NCBI RefSeq assembly: GCF_000242895.2
Contig: NC_021171.1
Location: 3,630,001 to 3,694,000 of the forward strand
Direction: 5' to 3'
Source: Bacillus sp. 1NLA3E
Lineage (GTDB): Bacteria > Bacillota > Bacilli > Bacillales > Cytobacillaceae
Length of the DNA: 64,000 bases
The notes under the pieces were generated by a model. The model did no database searches. It was not told the DNA's origin and saw only the letters and a list, made by a program, of their open reading frames with translations. Positions 51,764 through 62,185 of the stretch are shown in pieces (within the stretch, counting starts at the first letter, position 1; each line of letters begins with the position of its first letter). The translations under genes were made by a program, and so were the position numbers.

Positions 51764-53497
51764 TTAAGTTAGGTCTCTCCGCTTAAGGAAGGCTATTAGC
51801 TCTTCTTTATCCAAAGCATTCAAGACCGATGATTTTTCAATCCATCCTTTTGTTGCGACAGCTACCCCAATTTCCATATGGGCAAGCGTATCAATTTTAT
51901 GGGCGTCTGTGTTAATAACCAACATGACCCCAGCTTCCTGAGCACGCCTCAAATATTCAGGTTTTAAATCTAAGCGATTGGGATTGGCATTAAGTTCTAA
52001 AGCAGTATTAGTTTCCTTTGCCAGTTCAATTAGCATATCGATATCAACTTCGTAGCCTTCTCTTCGACCAATAATTCTCCCGGTCGGATGAGCGATAATA
52101 TCGACATGGGCATTCAACAAGGCCGCCTTCAACCGCTCCATTATTTTTTCCTTTGGTTGGGAAAATGCAGAATGAATCGAAGCAATGACAAGATCCATTT
52201 CTGCCAACAGCTCATCATCATAGTCAAGGGTTCCATCTGGTAAAATATCCATTTCAACACCAGCTAGCACCGTAAAATCAGAATACTTTTCGTTCAATCG
52301 TTTTATTTCTTCACGTTGCTGTCTCAATCTAACAGCGGTTAGGCCATTGGCAACCTTTAAATACTGAGAATGATCGGTTATCGCCATATATTGATAACCT
52401 CGTGAGCGACAAGCCTCAACCATTTCTTCAATCGAATAAGCACCGTCACTCCAGGTTGAATGCATATGAAGGTCACCTTTAATGTCCTTCAGGGTAATTA
52501 GCCTGGCCTCGTCTGAAAAATTATCTACTTCATTTCCATCCTCACGAATTTCTGGTGGAATAAATGGCAAACCAAAATGCTGGTAAAATTCAGGTTCATT
52601 TTCAAAGGTCAAGATTTCCCCTGTTTCAATATTTTCAACACCATATTCACTTATTTTTTCTCCGCGTTCCTTTGCAAGCTGCCTCATTTTAACATTGTGA
52701 TCCTTTGACCCTGTAAAATGAAGGAGTGTTGACGCATACTGCTCAGGGCTTACAATCCGAAAATCGACAGATATAGCATAGCTCAACGCAAAAGTCAGAG
52801 AAACTTTCGTATTTCCTGCCGCAATGATTTCTTTTATATTAGGAAGGTTCAAAAGTTGTTCTTTTATCCTATTGGGATCGTTTGTTGCAATGATAAAATC
52901 TAAGTCTTTTACCGTTTCTCTCATTCTGCGCAAACTGCCAGCCCTAGAATACTTTTCAACCTTATCGAAGTTAGCCAGTGCCGCTTCAATTGCTTCAGCA
53001 ATTGGTATTACAACTGCAATTGGAAATCGATCCGGTCTTGTTCCAACCTGGAGAATGGAGGCTAATATTTTCTCTTCTGTTTTCTTTCCGAAGCCTGCTA
53101 ATCCTTGTACCTTACCTTCCCGACAGGCTAATTCGAGGTCAGCTGCATTTTCAATGGCTAACTCTTTATAAAGCTTGGCAATCTTTTTTCCACCTAAGCC
53201 TGGGAGCTGAAGTAAAGGAATTAATCCAGCTGGAACTTCCTCCTTTAGCCCTTTTAAAACAGTTGAATGGGCTGTTTGGATGTATTCCTCTATTACACTT
53301 GCTGTACCTTTGCCAATTCCAGTCAAAGTGGTAAAGTCAGGTATTTCCAACAAGCTACGATTATCTGTTTCAAGCGCTGAAGCAGCCTTTCGAAAAGCGG
53401 AGATTTTAAAAGAATTTTCACCTTTTAACTCCATATAAACTGCAATCGTTTCCAATAAACGAATGACATCTTTTTTATTTGCTTCGATTTTTACCAC
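51764..53497 (-). CDS. polX: DNA polymerase X family with PHP domain
   Basis: 577 residues: N-terminal helix-hairpin-helix 8-kDa-like domain (LTGIGKGTASVIEEY, LPGLGGKKIAKLY), nucleotidyltransferase palm (GSLRRMRETVKDLDFIIA, metal aspartates in DLD), and a C-terminal PHP exonuclease/phosphatase domain (DLHMHSTWSDG, AITDHSQYL, DIIAHPTGRIIG, NTDAHKID). Gap-filling repair polymerase; yshC in B. subtilis. 27 bp upstream of mutS2. Confidence 0.96.
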   Translation of the reverse strand: MVKIEANKKDVIRLLETIAVYMELKGENSFKISAFRKAASALETDNRSLLEIPDFTTLTGIGKGTASVIEEYIQTAHSTVLKGLKEEVPAGLIPLLQLPGLGGKKIAKLYKELAIENAADLELACREGKVQGLAGFGKKTEEKILASILQVGTRPDRFPIAVVIPIAEAIEAALANFDKVEKYSRAGSLRRMRETVKDLDFIIATNDPNRIKEQLLNLPNIKEIIAAGNTKVSLTFALSYAISVDFRIVSPEQYASTLLHFTGSKDHNVKMRQLAKERGEKISEYGVENIETGEILTFENEPEFYQHFGLPFIPPEIREDGNEVDNFSDEARLITLKDIKGDLHMHSTWSDGAYSIEEMVEACRSRGYQYMAITDHSQYLKVANGLTAVRLRQQREEIKRLNEKYSDFTVLAGVEMDILPDGTLDYDDELLAEMDLVIASIHSAFSQPKEKIMERLKAALLNAHVDIIAHPTGRIIGRREGYEVDIDMLIELAKETNTALELNANPNRLDLKPEYLRRAQEAGVMLVINTDAHKIDTLAHMEIGVAVATKGWIEKSSVLNALDKEELIAFLKRRDLT

Positions 53498-53544
53498 CGC
53501 CTTCTGATTGTCTAGCTCTTATTAATTTACCCTTATTAATAACA

Positions 53545-53570
53545 GAAAAACTTCTCTCGGAAGAGAAGTT
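53545..53570 (-). terminator. Terminator after cvpA/yshB
   Basis: AACTTCTCT-TCCG-AGAGAAGTT followed by TTTTCTG on the minus strand. It separates zapA-yshB from polX. Confidence 0.85.
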
Positions 53571-54108
53571 ATGCTTTCACATCAATCCAAAGTTCTTTAA
53601 TATCCTGAGACAAAAGTGGAGTATGTTTGACGATACCTTCAGCTAATAAAGAATTATGTAGGGCGGTCTGGATAAACTCAATCGGTATTAAGGCGGCAAT
53701 ATATAAAACAATAAAAATAATCAAATAAACCTCGATAAATCCTAAGAACCCACCTGCCAAAGTATTCATTTGTTTTAGTAAAGGTAAATGAGCAATAAAC
53801 TCCAGCATCGAACCAATAATTTGCAAGACAATCTTCACAGTAAAGAAAATAATCACAAATGCAATTCCACGATAATAGGCATTTTCAAGATTACCACCAT
53901 TAAAAAGAAAATTCATTGGTGTGTCACCGCCAAAGTCCGGATAAGGAACCCATAGAACTAGCTTCTCAGCCAATTGATTTCCATACATTTTTGCTACGAT
54001 AAAAGCAATAATAAAGCCGGTAAGATGGATGATTTGTAAAATTAACCCTCTTCTAAAACCGATAAACAAACCAGAGATAAATAAAATAATAATGATTAGA
54101 TCAAGCAT
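53569..54108 (-). CDS. yshB: CvpA family membrane protein YshB
   Basis: 179 residues with four predicted membrane helices; the family start DLIIIILFISGLFIGFRRGL and the central IAFVIIFFTVKIVLQIIG are typical of CvpA. The role in Bacillus is unclear; E. coli CvpA is linked to colicin V production and purF context. Six bp downstream of zapA. Confidence 0.9.
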   Translation of the reverse strand: MLDLIIIILFISGLFIGFRRGLILQIIHLTGFIIAFIVAKMYGNQLAEKLVLWVPYPDFGGDTPMNFLFNGGNLENAYYRGIAFVIIFFTVKIVLQIIGSMLEFIAHLPLLKQMNTLAGGFLGFIEVYLIIFIVLYIAALIPIEFIQTALHNSLLAEGIVKHTPLLSQDIKELWIDVKA

Positions 54109-54114
54109 AGCTTT

Positions 54115-54375
54115 TTAGTCCTTTACCCTTTCAGTATCTTTCTCGTAAGACTCTAGTGTTTCCTTTATTTTTATAAAATCATTAACTGCATTTACTGCAG
54201 TTAAAACAGCTAGTTTATTGATATCGAGTGAAGGATTTGAGGTACTAATTTCGTGCATTTTTTCGTCAACCATTGAGGCGACATGGCGAATATGGCTGTT
54301 GCTTTCAGTGCCTACAATGGTATATTGTTGGCCGAATATTTCAACCGTCGTTCGATTTTTTCGAGGTTCTGACAA
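54115..54375 (-). CDS. zapA: Cell division protein ZapA
   Basis: 86 residues; promotes FtsZ bundling at the division ring. The N-terminal [20 protein letters not shown] and the [18 protein letters not shown] helix followed by a coiled coil are characteristic. GGGGGAA precedes the ATG. rnhC, normally divergent from it, is missing here. Confidence 0.93.
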   Translation of the reverse strand: MSEPRKNRTTVEIFGQQYTIVGTESNSHIRHVASMVDEKMHEISTSNPSLDINKLAVLTAVNAVNDFIKIKETLESYEKDTERVKD

Positions 54376-54452
54376 TGTCTGTTCCCCCTTTTCCTTTGAA
54401 TTCCTACTCTATACTATAACATGAACGTCAATATACTGGAAAGTGCGTTATT

Positions 54453-54505
54453 AAAAGGGGACTCAAATCGGAAGTTTTAATCGCCCGTTTGAGTCCCCTT
54501 TTTTC
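54453..54505. terminator. Bidirectional terminator after pheT
   Basis: AAAAGGGGACTCAAAT/AGTTTGAGTCCCCTTTT arms, 14 bp, around a loop that itself pairs weakly (CGATT/AATCG). T runs on both strands. Confidence 0.92.
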
Positions 54506-54523
54506 TTTGATCGTGATGTTTGG

Positions 54524-56938
54524 TTAGCCTCTTAAAACGGCCCCTGCTTTTTCTTCAACAGCTGATAATACTTTATCATGTGTTTTTGTAACATCTTCAT
54601 CTGTTAGAGTGCGTTCTGGATCAAAGTATTTTAGAGAGAAGGCGATTGATTTTTTACCTTGTTCCATCCGTTCACCTTCATATAAATCGAATACACTTAC
54701 TTCTTTTAATAATGTCCCACCAGCTTGGACAATGATTTGTTCAAGCTCCCCAGCAGTCTTTTCTTTTTCAACTACAAGCGCAATGTCACGTGTGATCGAT
54801 GGGTAACGCGGGATCGTTTCGTAACGAAGGGGCGCGATTGCTGTTTCTAATAAAACCTTTAATGATAATTCGAATACATAGGTATCTTTCAAATCAAGAT
54901 CTTTTTGAACACTTGGATGGATTTGGCCAATAAACCCAATTGTTTCGCCATTAATAAGCACTGTAGCTGTTCGTCCAGGGTGCATATTTTCCAATGCTAC
55001 CTGGCGATAGTCTACCTTGTCGGTAAGACCCAGCTTACCAAACAAACCTTCAAGAATTCCCTTTAGCACATAGAAGTCTACTGGCTTCTTTTCACCTTGC
55101 CATGGATGTGACTGCCATAAACCAGTTATAGCACCCGCTAAATGTTCTTGCTCTTCTGGAAGAGTCTCGCTGCCGTTCGCTAAGAAAACTGCTCCTGCTT
55201 CATACACACCAATACTGTCGTTTTGACGTGCTGTGTTATATTTTAATGCCTCCAATAATTGCGGAACAATGCTGACCCGAAGCATGCTACGTTCTTCACT
55301 CATTGGCATTGCCAGACGAATTGGCTCTCTTTTTTCAATGGCAAATTGAGTCGCCTTATCTTCACTCGTTAACGAATAAGTGACCGCTTGATAAAGACCT
55401 GCACCTTCTAAAAATCTCCTTACAACTCGACGTTTCTGTTGGTAGTCAGTGAGATGTCCTGGAGTGGATACACCCACTGGAAGGGTCATTGGTAAATTAT
55501 CATAACCGTAAAGCCGAGCCACTTCTTCAATCAAATCTTCTTCAATTGTTATATCACCACGACGAGATGGCACTGTGACTGTAATCGTATCGTTATCTGC
55601 TACAAACTCAAATTGAAGGCGCGAGAAAATAGCTTGAACTTCAGATAACGTTAATTGGGTGCCGATAACCCGATTTATTTTATCAAGCGTGATTGAAACA
55701 ACTGCAGGATTGGCCTCAAGTGTATCCACTTCGACTGAACCATCAAGCACTTCACCACTCGCATATTTTGCTATTAAATCTGCGGCTCTGTTTGCTGCGG
55801 CTCGAACTCGGTTTGGATCAACTCCCTTTTCATACCGTGTACTCGCTTCACTTCTTAATCCGTGATCCTTAGATGCTTTACGAATCACTCCACCTGTGAA
55901 ATAGGCTGATTCTAATAAAACAGTGGTTGTATCGGCTTGAACTTCAGAGTTCGCTCCACCCATTACACCTGCTAGGGCGATTGGAGCTGATCCGTTTGTG
56001 ATCACGAGATGTTCTGAAGTTAATGTCCGTTTTACATCATCTAATGTTTCGATTTCTTCTCCGTCCAACGCACGACGAACAAGAATTTCTTTTGAACCTA
56101 GACGGTCATAATCGAATGCATGTAACGGTTGACCATATTCAATCAAAATATAATTTGTAATATCAACAACATTATTATGCGGACGGATTCCTGCAGCCAT
56201 AAGCCGTGTTTGCATCCACAGCGGTGATGGACCGATTTTAACATTCTTAATCACCTTTGCCGTATAGAGCGGATTATCACTGTTTGCTTCAACGCTAACC
56301 TTAATAAAATCTGAAGCATTTGTGTTTGATGCCTCTATTTCAGCCTGGGGCAACTTAACTTCTTTCCCTAGAATCGCTGCAACCTCATAAGCAACGCCTA
56401 ACATACTGAGGCAATCAGCGCGGTTGGGTGTTAAGCTTAGCTCAAGAATTTCATCATCTCTATTTAAAAGTGCTAAAGCATCTTGCCCAACTTCTGTATC
56501 GTTCGGGAACACAAAAATTCCTTCAGAATATTCCTTAGCTACAAGCTTGCTTTCAATTCCTAGCTCCTGTAAAGAACAAATCATTCCGTTCGATTCTTCA
56601 CCGCGTAGCTTGGCCTTTTTTATTTTAAAATTACCCGGTAGAACTGCACCAACTGTTGCCACGGCAACCTTTTGACCTTGGGCTACATTTTTGGCACCGC
56701 AAATAATTTGCACGGGAGCTTCTCCACCAAGATCTACTTGGCATTTACTCAATTTATCAGCATTTGGATGTTGTACACGTTCAACTACATGTCCAACTAC
56801 TATGCCTTTTAATCCCTCGTTAAGGAGCTCAACTCCCTCAACCTCAATACCGCTTTTTGTGATCTTTTCAGCTAGCTCTGCTGCAGTAATATCAGATAAA
56901 TCTACGTATTCCTGCAACCATTTATATGATACGAACAT
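54524..56938 (-). CDS. pheT: Phenylalanyl-tRNA synthetase beta subunit
   Basis: Large subunit of the (alpha-beta)2 enzyme: N-terminal EMAP-like tRNA-binding domain ([20 protein letters not shown]), B3/B4 editing region, B5, core, and C-terminal FDX-ACB domain ([13 protein letters not shown]). The ATG at 56938 ([14 protein letters not shown], 804 residues) is placed better after GGGGGAGAA than the ATG two codons upstream. 18 bp downstream of pheS. Confidence 0.97.
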   Translation of the reverse strand: MFVSYKWLQEYVDLSDITAAELAEKITKSGIEVEGVELLNEGLKGIVVGHVVERVQHPNADKLSKCQVDLGGEAPVQIICGAKNVAQGQKVAVATVGAVLPGNFKIKKAKLRGEESNGMICSLQELGIESKLVAKEYSEGIFVFPNDTEVGQDALALLNRDDEILELSLTPNRADCLSMLGVAYEVAAILGKEVKLPQAEIEASNTNASDFIKVSVEANSDNPLYTAKVIKNVKIGPSPLWMQTRLMAAGIRPHNNVVDITNYILIEYGQPLHAFDYDRLGSKEILVRRALDGEEIETLDDVKRTLTSEHLVITNGSAPIALAGVMGGANSEVQADTTTVLLESAYFTGGVIRKASKDHGLRSEASTRYEKGVDPNRVRAAANRAADLIAKYASGEVLDGSVEVDTLEANPAVVSITLDKINRVIGTQLTLSEVQAIFSRLQFEFVADNDTITVTVPSRRGDITIEEDLIEEVARLYGYDNLPMTLPVGVSTPGHLTDYQQKRRVVRRFLEGAGLYQAVTYSLTSEDKATQFAIEKREPIRLAMPMSEERSMLRVSIVPQLLEALKYNTARQNDSIGVYEAGAVFLANGSETLPEEQEHLAGAITGLWQSHPWQGEKKPVDFYVLKGILEGLFGKLGLTDKVDYRQVALENMHPGRTATVLINGETIGFIGQIHPSVQKDLDLKDTYVFELSLKVLLETAIAPLRYETIPRYPSITRDIALVVEKEKTAGELEQIIVQAGGTLLKEVSVFDLYEGERMEQGKKSIAFSLKYFDPERTLTDEDVTKTHDKVLSAVEEKAGAVLRG

Positions 56939-56956
56939 GACCATTCTCCCCCTGTT

Positions 56957-58000
56957 TTATAATGATTCGTGCAATGAGAATTGTTTTAAGAAGCGAATAT
57001 CATTTGTATAGTAGTGGCGAATATCATCCACACCATATTTCAGCATCGCAATTCTTTCCGCACCGATACCAAACGCAAATCCAGTGTATTTTTCGGAGTC
57101 ATATCCAGCCATCTCAAGGACATTAGGATGGACCATCCCTGCACCCAACACTTCAATCCAGCCAGTACCCTTACAAATGTTACAGCCTTTTCCTCCACAT
57201 ATTTTACAAGAAATATCCACTTCAACTGATGGTTCAGTGAATGGAAAAAAGCTCGGTCTTAAGCGGATTTCTCTGTCTTCTCCAAACATCTTTTTCGCAA
57301 AAATATCCAAGGTTCCTTTTAAATCACTCATGCGAATATTCTCATCAACGACTAATCCTTCGATTTGCATAAATTGATGGGAATGTGTAGCATCATCGTT
57401 GTCACGACGGTAAACCTTTCCTGGACAAATGATTTTTACAGGACCTTTTCCTTGCTTCTTCTCCATTGTCCGAGCTTGCATTGGGGATGTATGGGTACGA
57501 AGTAAAATATCATCGGTAATATAGAAGGAATCCTGCATATCACGAGCCGGGTGTCCTTTTGGTAAGTTTAATGCTTCAAAATTATAATAGTCAGTTTCCA
57601 CTTCAGGACCCTCAGCAACGGTATAACCCATGCCCACAAATAAGTCTTCAACTTCTTCAATGACTCTTGTAAGTGGATGGTGATTCCCAACCTTTACCGG
57701 TCTACCTGGTAGAGTTACATCAATGGTTTCCCCAGCTAACTTTTCATTAATGGCTGCTTCTTCTAACTTTTGCTGTTTCAGTTCAATCTTAGAAGCAATC
57801 CCCTCACGTACCTCGTTCACTAACGCTCCCATTTTCGGGCGTTCCTCAGCAGATAGCTTTCCCATACCTCTTAGAACTTCAGTAATCGGGCCCTTTTTAC
57901 CTAAGTAAGCTACGCGAATGTCGTTGAGTTCTTTCAGATTCGTTGATTGCTCAATTTGTTGAAGAGCCTCAGTTTGCAGTTCCTTTAATCTTTCCTGCAT
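56957..58000 (-). CDS. pheS: Phenylalanyl-tRNA synthetase alpha subunit
   Basis: Catalytic subunit with class II motifs: [14 protein letters not shown], motif 2 [20 protein letters not shown] and motif 3 [14 protein letters not shown]. The zinc-like pairs [14 protein letters not shown] are present. The ATG at 58000 ([15 protein letters not shown], 347 residues) has AAAGGAGG upstream; 67 further codons in frame run back through the T-box terminator and are not coding. Confidence 0.97.
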   Translation of the reverse strand: MQERLKELQTEALQQIEQSTNLKELNDIRVAYLGKKGPITEVLRGMGKLSAEERPKMGALVNEVREGIASKIELKQQKLEEAAINEKLAGETIDVTLPGRPVKVGNHHPLTRVIEEVEDLFVGMGYTVAEGPEVETDYYNFEALNLPKGHPARDMQDSFYITDDILLRTHTSPMQARTMEKKQGKGPVKIICPGKVYRRDNDDATHSHQFMQIEGLVVDENIRMSDLKGTLDIFAKKMFGEDREIRLRPSFFPFTEPSVEVDISCKICGGKGCNICKGTGWIEVLGAGMVHPNVLEMAGYDSEKYTGFAFGIGAERIAMLKYGVDDIRHYYTNDIRFLKQFSLHESL

Positions 58001-58101
58001 GTGTGTTTCCTCCTTTATTTGCACGCTTAATAAAATTTTGTAGTTGCCACAACCCTGCTTTGGGATTGTAATAAATTCCGTTTTCTTAGCTTCACTCCAT
58101 A

Positions 58102-58409
58102 TTTTTGCAACAAAAAAACCCCGTTCCCGGTAAAAGGGACGAGGTTTGGTTCGCGGTACCACCCTTATTAACAAGCAAAAAAATGAGCTTGTTCGCTTCA
58201 TTCGGATAACGGCTTAGGCCGGTGCATCTTTACATTTCCAATAGAAAAGCGGAAATGACCGCTTATCGAAATGGTCCTAATGCCAACTCCGGAGGTGAAC
58301 TTCACTTACCACTACCCATAAAAATGCTTTCAGTCTAAGGCATTTTCTCCCTATATGGAAGGATATAAGTTACTTTTCTCCATCAACGTTTTTATGTTCA
58401 TGCATTTTG
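58102..58409 (-). ncRNA. Phenylalanine T-box leader of pheST
   Basis: On the minus strand the specifier segment GAAG-TTC-ACC has TTC (58297-58299), phenylalanine. The T-box AAGGGTGGTACCGCG is complementary to 58155-58166 and neighbours; the terminator CCTCGTCCC...GGGAACGGGGTTTTTTT is at about 58107-58144. Uncharged tRNA(Phe) should promote readthrough. Confidence 0.95.
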
Positions 58410-58415
58410 CTGTTA

Positions 58416-58444
58416 ATTATAGTATATTTTTCTAACGGTTTCAA
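58416..58444 (-). promoter_or_regulatory. SigA promoter of pheST
   Basis: TTGAAA, 17 bp, TATAAT on the minus strand. The -35 lies five bases from the ysgA stop. Confidence 0.85.
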
Positions 58445-58448
58445 ATAA

Positions 58449-59219
58449 TTATAAGACTTTTTTTAAAAAATAAAGAAGAATTCCCGTTGCAACAGCGACG
58501 TTTAATGATTCACTTTGTCCCAAAATCGGAATATACAAGTTTTCCGTTGTTTTCTCAAGCAGTTGTTGACTAACCCCGTTCCCTTCGTTACCAACAATTA
58601 ATGCGAATGATTCTGTCGGCGAAACATTAGTTAATATTTGCCCGTTTTCTAGTGAAGTACCGTAAACTGGGATGTTTTCCATTGAAAGCTTATCAATCCA
58701 ATTTGCTAGGTCACCAGTTACGATTGGTAAATGAAAATGACTTCCTTGCGCTGAGCGTAAAACCTTTGGATTGTATATATCAACGCTGCCATTCCCTACA
58801 ATCACCGCATCGATTCCGGCTGCGTCTGCGGTCCGAATCATCGTTCCCATGTTGCCCGGATCCTGAACGGAGTCGATTAACAGGTATGTTTTTTTGATGA
58901 TATCGGTATTCTTTTCCTGTTCTTGCCGGCAAATGGCGATGACCCCTTGTGGTGTTTCGGTATCCGACAATGACTTAATCACTTCAACGGTCACAAGCGT
59001 TAACGGAATTGATCCGTAATTCCATTTTGCAGGAAGTTCAACCTGCTCGTCCACGATTAATTCCAGGACCACATCTTCCTTTTTCAATGCTTCTTCAACT
59101 AGATGAAAACCTTCTATTAAAAAGGTGCCCGTTTTATCGCGTTCCTTTTTCGTTAAGAGCTTTTTCCATTCTTTAATTTGTGGGTTTTTAACAGAGTGAA
59201 TGTGCTTCACCAATGTCAC
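58449..59219 (-). CDS. ysgA: TrmH/SpoU-family RNA 2'-O-methyltransferase YsgA
   Basis: 256 residues. The SPOUT knot motifs are DSVQDPGNMGTMIRTADAAG, FALIVGNEGNGVSQQLL and IPILGQSESLNVAVATGILLY; an N-terminal substrate-binding domain occupies the first 95 residues. The exact RNA target is unknown; the family modifies rRNA or tRNA. No terminator separates it from the pheS promoter. Confidence 0.93.
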   Translation of the reverse strand: MTLVKHIHSVKNPQIKEWKKLLTKKERDKTGTFLIEGFHLVEEALKKEDVVLELIVDEQVELPAKWNYGSIPLTLVTVEVIKSLSDTETPQGVIAICRQEQEKNTDIIKKTYLLIDSVQDPGNMGTMIRTADAAGIDAVIVGNGSVDIYNPKVLRSAQGSHFHLPIVTGDLANWIDKLSMENIPVYGTSLENGQILTNVSPTESFALIVGNEGNGVSQQLLEKTTENLYIPILGQSESLNVAVATGILLYFLKKVL

Positions 59220-59327
59220 TCCTTTTTCTTTTTCGAATTTCTTTATTATAGCTTAAATTTCATACATAAAAAAATGAAAATTCGTTAATGATAGTTTTAG
59301 AAATGGATAAAAAAGGGGTGTATTTGG

Positions 59328-59537
59328 ATGGATTTAAATTTACGGCATGCAATTATCCAAAATGTAACAGGTAATTCACAAGACGAACTGCGTGATACGA
59401 TTGTCGATGCAATTCAAAATGGTGAGGAAAAGATGCTACCAGGTCTTGGTGTTTTGTTTGAAGTCATTTGGCAAAATGCATCCGAGCAGGACCGCAACGA
59501 AATGCTAGGGTTTCTCGAAACTGGCCTAAAGCGTTAA
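59328..59537 (+). CDS. sspI: Small acid-soluble spore protein I
   Basis: 69 residues; a minor SASP made in the forespore. The sequence [20 protein letters not shown] with [19 protein letters not shown] is characteristic of SspI. AAAGGGG lies upstream of the ATG. A forespore (SigG) promoter is expected in the 108-bp gap before it, but I could not place one convincingly. Confidence 0.96.
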   Translation: MDLNLRHAIIQNVTGNSQDELRDTIVDAIQNGEEKMLPGLGVLFEVIWQNASEQDRNEMLGFLETGLKR

Positions 59538-59556
59538 GCTTGGCTTGAAACTTAGG

Positions 59557-59593
59557 AAAGAGGGTACCGTACTGTACACGGTACCCTCTTTTT
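59557..59593. terminator. Bidirectional terminator between sspI and ysdC
   Basis: AAAGAGGGTACCGT and ACGGTACCCTCTTT form a 14-bp perfect stem around a short loop, with T5 on the plus strand. It ends both convergent genes. Confidence 0.95.
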
Positions 59594-59594
59594 C

Positions 59595-60680
59595 TTATTG
59601 ATAAGTTATCGCATCGACTGTTTTTTGGTCCAAACGCTTTATCAATTCCACAATTAATTTAACGGTGTTCTCAAAGTCATCACGATGGAGCATCGCTGCA
59701 TGTGAATGGATATAACGAGTAGCAATCCCAATCGATACAGCTGGAACACCATTATGAGACAGGTGAATAGCACCAGAATCCGTTCCTCCACCTGGAATGG
59801 CATCATATTGATAAGGAATTTCTTGTTCATCTGCTACATTGGTAATAAAATCTCGTAATCCTTTATGGGAAACCATTGATGCATCATAAAGAATAATTTG
59901 CGGTCCTTTTCCCATTTTACCAAGAGCTTCTTTTTCTGATACTCCTGGGGTGTCCCCTGCAATTCCCACATCTACGCCAAAAGCAATATCTGGTTCGATT
60001 TTGTTAGCCGATGTACGAGCACCACGAGTGCCGACCTCTTCTTGGACTGTTCCAACACCGTATACAACGTTAGGGTGTTCTGTATCTTTTAACCTTCTTA
60101 GGACCTCAATTGCGATTGCACAACCAATCCGGTTATCCCAAGCTTTTGCTAACAGCATTTTTTCATTGTTCATCACAGTGAATTCGAAATAAGGTACCAC
60201 CATATCTCCTGGCTTAACTCCCCATTTCTTTGCCTCTTCACGACTTGACGCCCCAATATCGATAAACATATCTTTAATTTCAACTGGCTTTTTGCGAGCA
60301 TCAGCAGAAAGGATATGCGGCGGCTTCGACCCAATTACCCCGGTGACTTCGCCTTTGCTCGTTACAATCGTCACACGTTGTGCGAGCATAACCTGTGACC
60401 ACCAGCCACCAACCGTTTGAAAGCGAAGAAAGCCTTTGTCATCAATATTTGTAATCATAAAGCCTACTTCATCCAAATGGCCAGCAACCATAATTTTCGG
60501 ACCGCCAGCTTTTCCTACTTTTTTGGCAATTAAGCTACCAAGATTATCGGTGGTAATTTCATCAGAAAATGGTGCTATGTATTTTTTCATCACTTCGCGA
60601 GGCTCGCGTTCATTACCGGGAATACCTTTGGCATCTGTTAATTCTTTTAACATCATTAATGTTTCATCAAATTTAGCCAT
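59595..60680 (-). CDS. ysdC: M42-family metallopeptidase YsdC
   Basis: 361-residue glutamyl-aminopeptidase/endoglucanase-like dimetal peptidase. Metal and catalytic residues are visible: H and D in [12 protein letters not shown] in [12 protein letters not shown] in [11 protein letters not shown] in [10 protein letters not shown] and H in [11 protein letters not shown]. Cytoplasmic; expected to trim peptides. The substrate is not shown by the sequence. Confidence 0.93.
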   Translation of the reverse strand: MAKFDETLMMLKELTDAKGIPGNEREPREVMKKYIAPFSDEITTDNLGSLIAKKVGKAGGPKIMVAGHLDEVGFMITNIDDKGFLRFQTVGGWWSQVMLAQRVTIVTSKGEVTGVIGSKPPHILSADARKKPVEIKDMFIDIGASSREEAKKWGVKPGDMVVPYFEFTVMNNEKMLLAKAWDNRIGCAIAIEVLRRLKDTEHPNVVYGVGTVQEEVGTRGARTSANKIEPDIAFGVDVGIAGDTPGVSEKEALGKMGKGPQIILYDASMVSHKGLRDFITNVADEQEIPYQYDAIPGGGTDSGAIHLSHNGVPAVSIGIATRYIHSHAAMLHRDDFENTVKLIVELIKRLDQKTVDAITYQ

Positions 60681-60757
60681 TTATTTCGACTCCCTCAATA
60701 TGTAGTATTTGTTTTCCATTATACAAAACAGCAGTTAGAATGTAAAAAAGTTGTTAA

Positions 60758-61192
60758 TCATTTTGTACCAGAAGAACCAAAACCACCTTCGCCTCTCTCA
60801 GTATTCGTTAATTCATCTGATTGAATGAGATTGATTTTTGCGACTGGGGCAACCACCATTTGCGCAATTCTCATTTTACTCTCCACCAAAAAGTCTTTTT
60901 TTCCATGATTAATTAATATTACTTTTATTTCCCCTCTATAACCTTCGTCAATGGTCCCTGGACTATTTAATACAGTAATTGAATGTTTTAATGCTAAACC
61001 GCTTCTCGGTCTTATTTGTGCTTCTGTACCTTCAGGTAGTTCTATCATTATTCCTGTACTAATTAGTTCTGCTTCACCTGATTTGATTACCTTTTCTTCG
61101 GCAGAAAACAGATCAAATCCTGCATCACCTTTATTAGCCTGAAAGGGTACTAGAGCATCCTTATTCATTAATTTAACCTTTACATTATACAT
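60758..61192 (-). CDS. dut: dUTP diphosphatase
   Basis: 144-residue trimeric dUTPase that keeps uracil out of DNA and supplies dUMP. All five motifs are present: [11 protein letters not shown] (1), [12 protein letters not shown] (2), [17 protein letters not shown] (3), [10 protein letters not shown] (4), [12 protein letters not shown] (5). It occupies the place between ysdA and ysdC where B. subtilis 168 has ysdB. Alone, 55 bp from ysdA. Confidence 0.96.
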   Translation of the reverse strand: MYNVKVKLMNKDALVPFQANKGDAGFDLFSAEEKVIKSGEAELISTGIMIELPEGTEAQIRPRSGLALKHSITVLNSPGTIDEGYRGEIKVILINHGKKDFLVESKMRIAQMVVAPVAKINLIQSDELTNTERGEGGFGSSGTK

Positions 61193-61246
61193 TGGGAAAT
61201 TTCCTCCTCAATCATTTTTGCGATAAGAATCATTACGCATTTTATG

Positions 61247-61519
61247 CTAATAAACAAAATAATAGCCATACAAAATGATATCGATGATAGCTAGTACCGG
61301 AAAACCATACTTAAAGGCTGTATGCTTTGTTTTATGATGAAAATACTTCATCGCAATGGTCATTCCGACCGCTCCACCAATGGTAGCTAACATCCAAAGC
61401 GTTCGTTCCGAAATACGGTACCGGTGCTGTCTAGCCCTCCGTTTGTCTTCTCCCATTATAAAAAAACCAATAAGATTTATAAATAATAATACCCAATTAA
61501 AAGTCGTCACGTATGACAA
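61247..61519 (-). CDS. ysdA: YsdA, DUF1294 membrane protein
   Basis: 90 residues with three hydrophobic segments (VLLFINLIGFFIMGEDK, TLWMLATIGGAVGMTIAM, FGFPVLAIIDIILYGY-like tail) and the family motifs DKRRARQHRYRISE and GGAVG...HHKTKH. The function is unknown. Located downstream of rplT as in B. subtilis, with repeat copy D between. Confidence 0.9.
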   Translation of the reverse strand: MSYVTTFNWVLLFINLIGFFIMGEDKRRARQHRYRISERTLWMLATIGGAVGMTIAMKYFHHKTKHTAFKYGFPVLAIIDIILYGYYFVY

Positions 61520-61543
61520 AAAAAATCACTTCCCTTAAATAAT

Positions 61544-61730
61544 GGCTTTGTTAAAACTCAATGTTGATTTTATACACAATGTTGATTGGAGTGGAAGGCG
61601 CGAAGACTCCTGCGGGAGCAGCGGGACAGTTGAGACCCCGCAGGCGCTTTAGCGCCGAGGAGACTCACCGCCCGCCCCGCGGAAAGCGAAGCGCCTGGAA
61701 CGGAAATCAACATTCTAGTTTAACAGAGCC
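61544..61730 (+). repeat. Full-length GC-rich repeat, copy D, with terminal inverted repeats
   Basis: Bounded by GGCTTTGTTAAA (61544-61555) and TTTAACAGAGCC (61719-61730). The core 61581-61711 is 131 bp, the same length as copies A and B, with the palindromes CTCCTGCGGGAG and GGCGCTTTAGCGCC. Confidence 0.9.
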
Positions 61731-61738
61731 TAAATAAT

Positions 61739-61770
61739 AAAAGCCACTCTCACTTAAGAGAATGGCTTTT
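61739..61770 (-). terminator. Terminator of infC-rpmI-rplT
   Basis: AAAAGCCATTCTCTTAAG and TGAGAGTGGCTTTT arms form an 11-bp stem with T-rich tail, 18 bp after the rplT stop. Confidence 0.88.
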
Positions 61771-61787
61771 GTGGATGAAAAAGTCAA

Positions 61788-62147
61788 TTATTTATTGATT
61801 TGAGCTTTTGCAGCTGCTGCTAATTCAGCAAATGCTTTTTCGTCTGTGATAGCAAGATCAGAAAGCATTTTACGGTTCACTTCGATACCAGCAAGCTTTA
61901 AACCATGCATTAAACGGCTATAAGAAAGACCATTTATGCGTGCTGCTGCATTGATACGAGTGATCCATAATTTGCGGAAGTCGCGTTTCTTTTGGCGACG
62001 ATCGCGGAATGCATACATTAAAGATTTCATTACCTGTTGGTTAGCAACTTTATATAATGTATGTTTCGAACCGTAATAACCTTTTGCTAATTTAATTACT
62101 TTTTTACGACGTTTGCGAGTAACTGTCCCGCCTTTTACACGTGGCAT
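61788..62147 (-). CDS. rplT: Ribosomal protein L20 (bL20)
   Basis: 119-residue 50S assembly protein, also the autoregulator of this operon in Bacillus. The sequence [35 protein letters not shown] and [20 protein letters not shown] is diagnostic. AGGAGG precedes the ATG. Confidence 0.98.
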   Translation of the reverse strand: MPRVKGGTVTRKRRKKVIKLAKGYYGSKHTLYKVANQQVMKSLMYAFRDRRQKKRDFRKLWITRINAAARINGLSYSRLMHGLKLAGIEVNRKMLSDLAITDEKAFAELAAAAKAQINK

Positions 62148-62185
62148 TAGTTTTCCTCCTATATAAATCGTTCAGTAGTTCTAGA

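Noticed and set aside
58001-58201. 67-codon N-terminal extension of pheS
   Set aside because: It runs through the T-box terminator; the ATG at 58000 has an ideal ribosome binding site and matches the family start.
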